From: Abyssisolibacter fermentans
GTDB lineage: Bacteria > Bacillota > Clostridia > Tissierellales > MCWD3
DNA: 49,941 bases
NCBI RefSeq assembly: GCF_001559865.1
Contig: NZ_LOHE01000032.1
Coordinates: forward strand, 1 to 49,941
Direction: 5' to 3'
The notes beneath the pieces were generated by a model. The model saw nothing but the letters and a program-made list of their open reading frames with translations. It ran no database searches and had not been told where the DNA came from. Below, piece after piece: positions 43,875-49,941 of this stretch (positions are counted from its first letter, which is position 1; every line of letters starts with the position of its first letter). The position numbers and the translations under genes were made by a program.

Positions 43875-46640
43875 TTATTGATTTACTGATATACTGTTTA
43901 ATTTGTTTAACACTTCTTCAAGCTTCTTAATATACTCACCATATTTAGCCCAATCTCCGGCTTGTGAAGCTTCTTTAGATTTTTCGAAATATTCATTAGC
44001 TGTTTTTATTAATGTCTCAAAATCATCCGTAATATCTGGTAATTCACCAGGTTGAATTTGTTGCCCATCATCAGGTATTACTTGCTTATAATTAAATACC
44101 TTAGCTAAAGCAGCATCTAATGTATTTTCCATTACTATTTTATTTTTATATGATACTATAACCTTCTTAACTTGGGGTATACTATTATTTGTGTCTGCTT
44201 GTATATATATAGGTTCAACATATAATAATGAATTCTCTATTGGTATAATAACAAGATTACCTCTAAGCACTTTAGAACCTTTTTGTCCCCATAGTGTTAA
44301 TTGAGGAGATATATTAGAATCTTGGTCTATAACTGCTTCTATCATATTTGGTCCTTGTACTGTTTTCTCTTTAGAGAACTTATATAGTAAAAGTTTTCCA
44401 TAGTTATCTCCATCATTTCTTGCAATAAATAATCCAGTTAGATTCGGTTTACCTTTAGGAGTATAAGGAACTGTTATTAAAAATTCTTCCTTAGTCTCAC
44501 CTGGAATTTTAAACATCAAATAGTTAGATTCTATTTCTTGTTGCCCTTCCATATATATTTCTTCAGCCTTATCCCAAATATCTTCTCCATTATAGAAAAC
44601 CATAGGATTATCTACATGATATACCTTGTAAACATCTGATTGTATATCAAATAAAAATTGAGGATATCTTGTATGAACTTTTATAAAGCTCGGCATTTTA
44701 TCCTTACTTTCAAATAAGTCACTAAAAATTTCTTTATATGTGTTAATAATAGGATCTTCTTCATTAAACACATAAAACTTAGTAGTACCGTTGTAAGCAT
44801 CTATAACAACTTTAACTGAATTTCTAATATAATTAAAATTATAATTCTTGTATTTTTGTGAATATGGATATTTATTAGTTGTTGTATATCCATCTATAAT
44901 CCAGTATAGCTTTCCATCTTCTTCATTAATAACTAGATAAGGATCTCCATCATAACCAATAAAAGGTGCTATTTTTTCAACTCTTTCATGTATATCTCTG
45001 TTTAGTATGATTTTACTATCAGAATTTATATTGCTAGAAATCAAAATTTTCATACTACCTTCTCTAATAGAAAAAAGTAATTTATTGAAAGAACCTAATT
45101 TTATACCAGCTGTTCCCTCATATACTGTCTCTTTGTTGTCTGAACCTTGTGGAAAATCAAATTCTTTTTCATCTGAATTAACTATAACGTAATCATTAGT
45201 TAATTCACCAAAATAAATCTCAGGTCTTTTAATTTTTAAATTTGTATCAGTAACTGGCGGTATATTTTTTATAAGTAATTCTGGTTGTCCTTCTGGAGTT
45301 ATTGAATTAACTGGTGATAAAGCAACACCATAACCATGGGTGTACTTTAAATGCTTATTAATCCAAGTTTTAGCTTGTTCATTTAATTTATTTTGATCAA
45401 GTTCTCTTGCTGACAAGAATACCTGTTTATAATCACCGTTTATATTGTATCTATCTATATCTATATCATTAAATTGATAATATGATCTAATACCTTGAAG
45501 TTGATTATATACTTGACCTAATGGCCTATAATCATTTATTTTTATATTTTTAATAGTTTCTAGATTTTCATCTAAATCTTGTTTTGTTAGATTTTGTTCT
45601 ATCTTAAAATCTTCTTGCTTAACATCATCTAAACCAAATGCTTTTTGAGTAAATTCTATATTATACTGTAAATATTCTTTTTCTTTTGAAATTTCATCTG
45701 GCTCAACTATAAATCTTTGAACTAAGCCGCCTCCAATATTACCTACAATAGTTATAGCGATCAATAAAACAGGACCAGCTATTGCCCATTTTGGTTTCTT
45801 TTTTATTACGCCTATTAAAAAACCTATAGCTGATAATACAGCAATTACTGCATTTATTCTATATATCCATAATGTTACATGTACATCTGTATAGCTTGCA
45901 CCATAAGCTACCCCTCTAGCTGAATATAACAAGCTATATGAATTTAACATCAAGTTGATACCAATCATTATAAATATAACAAATCCAATCAATCCTATTT
46001 GTAATAAAGCTATGTTAAATATTTTTTTGTTAAAGATACTAGACATCTTTCTGCCACTAGAAATTTCATATACATTTGAAATATTATCTTGTGCTGGTCT
46101 TCTTATGCTTAATAATATAGCATATGTTATTACTGTTGCTATAATTAGTATGAAAGCTAATAATAGAACTATACTAACAATCTCTTTTATTAATGGTAGC
46201 TTGAATACATAAAAAGATATATCTTTGTTAAATATTGGATCTGCAACATTGAATTTTTGTCCATTTATAAACTTTAATATTGTAAACCATAAATTAGAAG
46301 CTAATGTGGTAGTAATAAATAATGATATTACACCTGATACAATTACAAATATTGTATTTAATGTTTTTTCACTGCGTTTTTCAGTTATAATATTGGCTTC
46401 TTTATAATAATTCTTTTTAATAGACATTACATATGAAATTAATAAAGCAAATATAATAATAAACGCAGGTATTCCAACTTTAAGTTGTGTTAAAAGTTTA
46501 GTCATAAATGTCTTTTGATATCCTAATTCACTAAACCATTTATAATCAGTAATAAAATTAATAAGACTAGTAAATGAACTTCCCAATATGATTAGGATAC
46601 TGAATATTATTATGAATATGAACATTGATTTATTTTTCAA
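43875..46640 (-). CDS. UPF0182 family large membrane protein
   Basis: A 921-residue protein with about seven membrane helices in the first 310 residues and a long extracytoplasmic domain (KSMFIFIIIFSILIILGSSF near the start; LARELDQNK-like region and HLKYTHGYGVALSPVN near residue 430). The family is widespread in Clostridia and actinobacteria; its function is unknown. The C-terminal tail is proline- and acid-rich then coiled. TTG start seven bases behind GGAGGT. Confidence 0.92.
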   Translation of the reverse strand: MKNKSMFIFIIIFSILIILGSSFTSLINFITDYKWFSELGYQKTFMTKLLTQLKVGIPAFIIIFALLISYVMSIKKNYYKEANIITEKRSEKTLNTIFVIVSGVISLFITTTLASNLWFTILKFINGQKFNVADPIFNKDISFYVFKLPLIKEIVSIVLLLAFILIIATVITYAILLSIRRPAQDNISNVYEISSGRKMSSIFNKKIFNIALLQIGLIGFVIFIMIGINLMLNSYSLLYSARGVAYGASYTDVHVTLWIYRINAVIAVLSAIGFLIGVIKKKPKWAIAGPVLLIAITIVGNIGGGLVQRFIVEPDEISKEKEYLQYNIEFTQKAFGLDDVKQEDFKIEQNLTKQDLDENLETIKNIKINDYRPLGQVYNQLQGIRSYYQFNDIDIDRYNINGDYKQVFLSARELDQNKLNEQAKTWINKHLKYTHGYGVALSPVNSITPEGQPELLIKNIPPVTDTNLKIKRPEIYFGELTNDYVIVNSDEKEFDFPQGSDNKETVYEGTAGIKLGSFNKLLFSIREGSMKILISSNINSDSKIILNRDIHERVEKIAPFIGYDGDPYLVINEEDGKLYWIIDGYTTTNKYPYSQKYKNYNFNYIRNSVKVVIDAYNGTTKFYVFNEEDPIINTYKEIFSDLFESKDKMPSFIKVHTRYPQFLFDIQSDVYKVYHVDNPMVFYNGEDIWDKAEEIYMEGQQEIESNYLMFKIPGETKEEFLITVPYTPKGKPNLTGLFIARNDGDNYGKLLLYKFSKEKTVQGPNMIEAVIDQDSNISPQLTLWGQKGSKVLRGNLVIIPIENSLLYVEPIYIQADTNNSIPQVKKVIVSYKNKIVMENTLDAALAKVFNYKQVIPDDGQQIQPGELPDITDDFETLIKTANEYFEKSKEASQAGDWAKYGEYIKKLEEVLNKLNSISVNQ

Positions 46641-46708
46641 ATAATTACCTCCTCACACATCTATATATAAGAATGTACAAATTTTAAGTATTGTATACAT
46701 TTATTTAA

Positions 46709-46737
46709 ATTATACTACCCAATTGATATTTTTTCAA
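46709..46737 (-). promoter_or_regulatory. sigma-A promoter of the UPF0182 gene
   Basis: TTGAAA, 17 nt, TATAAT on the minus strand, about 70 nt upstream of the start codon. Confidence 0.75.
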
Positions 46738-46839
46738 ACTTTTCTTATATAATATTTATTTTAAAGGTATTATTTTTAAATTTTTTTAATTTTTTAATAA
46801 CATTTATATATATCATCCTAAGATAATAATAGAATCAAT

Positions 46840-47859
46840 CTATTTATTATTTAATTTCATATCACCAAATTTGATATATCCTTTTTTTCTCATTAACTCT
46901 GATATAACATAAGTAATTATAGCTGGTAGTATAAAGTGTAATAACAATATACCTAACCAAGCTTTATTACCCATTACTTCAAGTGTAGCAATTTGACCAA
47001 CTAATCCACTTGTACCCATTCCTGCTCCTATCTTACTATTAGTCATTTTAAATATAACTGTTGATAAAGGTCCTAAAATAGCAGATGTGATAATTGGAGG
47101 GATCCATATAAATGGGTTTTTAACTATATTAGATATTTGTAACATAGAAGTTCCCAATCCTTGTGCAATCAATCCACCAACTTTATTTTCTCTATAGCTG
47201 GCTACTGCAAAACCTATCATTTGTGCTGCACAACCTACAGTAGCAGCTCCAGCTGCTAATCCACTCAATTTTAAAGAAATTGCTAATGCTGCACTACTTA
47301 TAGGTAACGTAAGCATAATTCCCATTAAAACAGATATTATTATTCCCATTGGCAAAGGATGCATTTCAGTAGTTTTCGTAATCATAATTCCAAGTAAAGT
47401 CATCATTTTTTGAATTGAAGGTGCTATATAGACACCTACTAAACCTCCTATTATAATGGTACTAGCTGGAACTAAAACAATATCAACCTTAGTTTTACCT
47501 TGAATTAATTTTGAAAATTCTGCACCTACTAATGCAGCAATCAATGCACCAACTGGCTCTCCAATTTTGATTACATATAAACCTGACTCATTTAATGACA
47601 TAGTACCTGCACCAATAGCACCTGTAATAATTGAAGCAAATATACCTAATGGTGAAGCTCCAACACTATAAGCAACACCAGCTCCAATAGCTGGACCCAT
47701 TAAATACTGAGCAATTTGTCCAAAATTAGTCAAAATAGTAATTCCTGTCTTTAGACCTACTTGTTTTAAAATTAACCCTATAATAAGTGATGAAAACAAG
47801 CCTAAGGCCATACCATTTAAAAATTTAACAAAATAATCTTTAATATTAGCTTTCTTCAT
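46840..47859 (-). CDS. PTS EIIC-like membrane protein (PTS_EIIC_2 type)
   Basis: A 339-residue, glycine- and alanine-rich integral membrane protein with eight to ten helices. The opening FVKFLNGMALGLFSSLIIGL and the GPAIGAGVAYSVGASPLGIF region near residue 55 resemble the family of lone EIIC-like proteins. No IIA or IIB domain is encoded nearby, so it may be a facilitator or use other PTS proteins. It has its own upstream region after the niaR terminator, with a NiaR-like operator. ATG behind AAAGGAGAT. Confidence 0.82.
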   Translation of the reverse strand: MKKANIKDYFVKFLNGMALGLFSSLIIGLILKQVGLKTGITILTNFGQIAQYLMGPAIGAGVAYSVGASPLGIFASIITGAIGAGTMSLNESGLYVIKIGEPVGALIAALVGAEFSKLIQGKTKVDIVLVPASTIIIGGLVGVYIAPSIQKMMTLLGIMITKTTEMHPLPMGIIISVLMGIMLTLPISSAALAISLKLSGLAAGAATVGCAAQMIGFAVASYRENKVGGLIAQGLGTSMLQISNIVKNPFIWIPPIITSAILGPLSTVIFKMTNSKIGAGMGTSGLVGQIATLEVMGNKAWLGILLLHFILPAIITYVISELMRKKGYIKFGDMKLNNK

Positions 47860-48011
47860 ATCATATCTCCTTTCTTTTATGTATTATAAACAAATTATTA
47901 TCATAAATATAAACACAATTTATCTGATTTATAATACATATAAATAAAAACTGTGATAATATAAAATTATTTAACATTTGATATCTAATATAATTTTATA
48001 TGTATATACTT

Positions 48012-48030
48012 CTGTCTTGTCACCTGTATA
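48012..48030. promoter_or_regulatory. possible NiaR operator upstream of the EIIC-like gene
   Basis: CTGTCTTGTCACCTGTATA (minus strand TATACAGGTGACAAGACAG) resembles, from memory, NiaR/YrxA boxes containing ACAGGTGTC and AGACA. It sits just after the niaR terminator and upstream of the EIIC-like gene. Confidence 0.4.
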
Positions 48031-48057
48031 AAAAAAATATAGCATTTTATATGCTAT
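48030..48057 (-). terminator. intrinsic terminator of niaR
   Basis: ATAGCAT/ATGCTAT stem with the niaR stop codon in the loop and eight T on the minus strand. Confidence 0.8.
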
Positions 48058-48568
48058 TAATCAAGTATTTTTTTCGTTTTAATTCTTTTTCTATTTCACA
48101 ATAAATACTTTCATCTAAAACTTCTATAGTATGTATATGTATTCCATCTGTTAATGTTGATAATGGCTCAGCATTAAATTCCTTTAAATTTTTCATAAAA
48201 TTTTTGATTTCTAATCTTGAACTAATCATTAAAGGACTTTCTATTTCACCATAGACTGGATGTTCTACTATAACATTTAACACTCTTCCACCGTTATCTA
48301 CAATTGTATTTAGTTCATCTTCTATTGCTTCATAGCCACTATGTTTAGATACTATTCTCTTTTTTATATATTTATTTTCTTCTATACCATTAATATATCC
48401 TTGTGGTGTTGCTAATATGTTTTCACCTTTTGCTCTCAAAATTGCTATATCTTGAACTATCACTTGCCTGCTTACATTAAACTTATTAGCTAGTTTTATG
48501 CCCTTAATAGGATTTTTAGACGATTTTAATTGCTCTAATATTTGAATTCTTCTTTGTTTTGATTCCAT
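48047..48568 (-). CDS. niaR: niacin-responsive transcriptional repressor NiaR
   Basis: NiaR represses NAD synthesis and niacin uptake genes when nicotinate is present. The 173-residue protein has an N-terminal HTH_11 winged helix (residues 5-65, with KLANKFNVSRQVIVQDIAIL) and the 3H domain, whose histidines are seen in SKHSGYE, VEHPVYGEI and GIHIHTIE. Full length, ATG behind AAAGGAAT. The EIIC-like gene downstream is a candidate target. Confidence 0.92.
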   Translation of the reverse strand: MESKQRRIQILEQLKSSKNPIKGIKLANKFNVSRQVIVQDIAILRAKGENILATPQGYINGIEENKYIKKRIVSKHSGYEAIEDELNTIVDNGGRVLNVIVEHPVYGEIESPLMISSRLEIKNFMKNLKEFNAEPLSTLTDGIHIHTIEVLDESIYCEIEKELKRKKYLINSI

Positions 48569-48895
48569 AACTAATTCCTTTCTATCTTAGTATTTACAAT
48601 TTAAATTTTATACTTATTATTATATATTTTCAAGCTACTTAAACAATTATTTATTTTATAAAACTAATTTCTAATTATTAATTTATATTTTATCCACAAT
48701 TTAATAACGTATAATTTTATCCACAATATTTTTATAATTCTATGTTTATTATTTAAAAAGGTTATATAATAGATAATATTATTTATTATATAACCTTTTA
48801 ATAATGAAATTTCTAATTTTTTTATATTTATATCACAGGATATATCTTTCTTTAAACCTTTGATATATTCATTTAAAAATATCTGTCAAACATTT
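48569..48895. other. intergenic region with a strong bidirectional terminator
   Basis: AAAAGGTTATATAATA at 48756-48771 pairs with TATTATATAACCTTTT at 48784-48799, ending the P-loop gene transcript. The remainder (48569-48755) is the likely niaR promoter region but no clear box pair stands out. Confidence 0.6.
48756..48799. terminator. intrinsic terminator downstream of the P-loop gene
   Basis: Perfect 16-bp stem with a 12-nt loop and T-rich tails on both strands. Confidence 0.8.
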
Positions 48896-49306
48896 TTATA
48901 ATGCATATTTTTTATATTCTTGTGGTAAATCTTCTACATTACATTTCATACTCAAAATAAAGTCAATATTATACTTAGAATACAATTTTTCTAGTTTTTC
49001 TATTAGACAAGATACTTCATCAATATTAAAATCAAATAGCTTGTACAATCTATTTATATATATCTCTTTTATATCAAAATTCTCTGAAATTATTCCACAT
49101 AAAAAACCATAGAAATTTTCAATATTTTTTATATTGAACTCCATGGCATTAATCAATCTTATATTATTTTTTAGATCATATATTTTTTTGTTGCTTGCCT
49201 CAATAAATACAATATCACCCTTACATGTTTCCTTACTTTCATTAGCAATATTAATTAGTCTTGTTGTTTTCCCTGTACCTTTTAAACCACAAAGTATTTT
49301 TATCAT
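48896..49306 (-). CDS. small P-loop NTP-binding protein (136 aa)
   Basis: Walker A CGLKGTGKTTRL lies at residues 6-17. No clear Walker B or other domain is seen, and the protein is short for an ATPase, so it may be a single nucleotide-binding fold. The open frame reaches back to a TTG at 49315, but AGGAGG touches that codon; the ATG at 49306 is nine bases behind it and is preferred. No family recognised. Confidence 0.72.
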   Translation of the reverse strand: MIKILCGLKGTGKTTRLINIANESKETCKGDIVFIEASNKKIYDLKNNIRLINAMEFNIKNIENFYGFLCGIISENFDIKEIYINRLYKLFDFNIDEVSCLIEKLEKLYSKYNIDFILSMKCNVEDLPQEYKKYAL

Positions 49307-49450
49307 TATTTTCAACCTCCTAGACTATTCTTATTAATAATTTCAACAGAATTTTATTAAATCCTTCATTTTTTTATTTATAATGAAAACTAGGACAAAA
49401 GTCTCTTTAAATGTTAACTGCTAACTATCAAATTTTAATCATTAACGTTC
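49307..49450. other. upstream region of the P-loop gene
   Basis: AT-rich with no clear promoter boxes. The repeats and rRNA-proximal palindromes follow to the right. Confidence 0.4.
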
Positions 49451-49615
49451 CTAGGAGTAAGCGACTCACATAAAATTACAGATTTTAGTTTCCTGCTCAA
49501 AATCATAGATTTGGGTTCTAATTAATGTAACTCACTACTCACTTCGTTCTTAGGAGTAAGTGATTCACACCAAATCATAGATTTGGGTTCTCTACTTAAC
49601 GCAGCAGTTAATTAA
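49451..49615 (-). repeat. two tandem copies of the dispersed repeat core
   Basis: On the minus strand GAGCAGGAAACTAAAATC, then GTAATTTTATGTGAGTCGCT and TACTCCTAGGAAC (49451-49498), and again GTAGAGAACCCAAATCTATG followed by GTGAATCACTTACTCCTAAG (49551-49600), match the core of the 22738-22793 element in opposite orientation. Confidence 0.65.
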
Positions 49616-49651
49616 TCTACAAAAAACATAATGAACCCTCAAAAACTAACT

Positions 49652-49760
49652 GGGCGTCTTAGAATGAGTGAAATGCAAGGCACCGTTAAAATTTTGAGAA
49701 TGAACGTACTTGTGTACGTGATTAATTATTAGAATTTTTAACAATACCTTTCTTAGAAGC
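49652..49760. repeat. degenerate palindromic element, copy 1
   Basis: GGGCGTCTTAGAATGAGTGA, AATGCAAGGCACC and CGTACTTGTGTACG repeat the features of the next element in the same order. The right arm is decayed. Confidence 0.65.
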
Positions 49761-49789
49761 AAATAACACTATTAACCAAAAAACTACTA

Positions 49790-49906
49790 GACGCTTTAGA
49801 ATAAGTAAAATGCAAGGCACCAAAATATTTTAGTGAATGAGCGTACTTGTGTACGTGAATGAACTAAAAATTTTGGTAACGCGGCATTTTGCCATTCTAA
49901 AGCGTC
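49790..49906. repeat. long palindromic element downstream of 5S rRNA, copy 2
   Basis: GACGCTTTAGAAT at 49790-49802 and ATTCTAAAGCGTC at 49894-49906 are perfect inverted repeats. Inside, AAAATGC faces GCATTTT, CCAAAATATTTTAGT faces ACTAAAAATTTTGG, and the tip is CGTAC-TTGT-GTACG. The whole can fold as one long hairpin right after the rRNA operon. Confidence 0.8.
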
Positions 49907-49918
49907 CAAATAAAATAA

Positions 49919-49941
49919 TCTGGCAACGTCCTACTCTCCCA
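49919..49941 (-). rRNA. 5S rRNA, 3' end (partial)
   Basis: The minus strand reads TGGGAGAGTAGGACGTTGCC followed by AG, the conserved 3' end of Firmicute 5S rRNA. The gene continues past the right edge. It marks the end of an rRNA operon, or a separate 5S gene, transcribed into this window. Confidence 0.9.

Noticed and set aside
49451-49906. CRISPR array suspected from the repeats near the right edge
   Set aside because: Repeats are few, unequal in length and form palindromes with no regular spacers; no cas genes in the window.

Overview
The window looks like chromosomal DNA of an anaerobic, amino-acid- and sugar-acid-fermenting low-GC Firmicute of class Clostridia. The reasons are very AT-rich DNA, strong AGGAGG ribosome binding sites, T-box leaders on asnS and serS, two sigma-54 promoters with two enhancer-binding activators, mannose-type PTS genes, a UPF0182 protein, NiaR, and cysteine and methionine catabolism genes like those of the C. 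difficile/Tissierella side of the class. No genus can be named safely. The window starts inside a group IIC intron and ends inside a 5S rRNA gene, both on the minus strand.

Layout. 1-420: the 5' part of a group IIC intron sitting directly behind an intrinsic terminator, plus a possible broken hydrophobic small ORF. 507-8019: a D-glucosaminate PTS and degradation operon (dgaABCDEF) with a sigma-54 promoter and its LevR-type activator DgaR, which is split by a frameshift. 8276-17046: housekeeping and small genes (FAD protein, amidase, DUF2284, tadA, DUF1801, tRNA-Arg, asnS with T-box, D-Ala-D-Ala carboxypeptidase). 17244-19108: a tandem duplication of an unknown membrane protein gene that carries copies of the 3' tail of the neighbouring HPr gene. 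19138-22690: dhaKLM with an enhancer-binding regulator and HPr. 22955-29909: a sigma-54-dependent operon joining L-cysteine desulfidase, a LIV-type ABC importer and two ATC-hydrolase-like proteins. 30378-36325: an M1 peptidase, a Na+/solute symporter, an MFS transporter and a gamma-lyase-like enzyme whose promoter has a MerR-type operator, with a divergent MerR gene at 36797. 37905-39179: serS with T-box. 39446-43010: fragments of an ISAs1-family transposase on both sides of a radical SAM/SPASM maturase and a tiny, previously uncalled precursor-like peptide gene. 43490-49306: a small protein, UPF0182, a PTS EIIC-like protein, NiaR and a P-loop protein. 49307-49941: intergenic repeats, palindromes and the 3' end of 5S rRNA.

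The most notable item is the RiPP-like cassette at 40832-42357. A PqqD/RRE-SPASM radical SAM enzyme is followed by a TTG-started 32-residue ORF with a perfect ribosome binding site. Its tail motif CYDGNLLCPP recurs 37 nt further on as CYRHVVLCPP in the next frame, which suggests a repeat-core precursor carrying a one-base frameshift. Second is the cysteine/ATC operon: the sigma-54 promoter fixes the cyuA start, and two enhancer-like palindromes lie upstream. Other items worth a look are an attenuator-like leader inside the dga operon, the split DgaR, a family of intergenic repeats with GATTATTCATA termini, and an operator-like site between niaR and an orphan EIIC. All functional assignments come from recognising motifs by eye; no database search was run.
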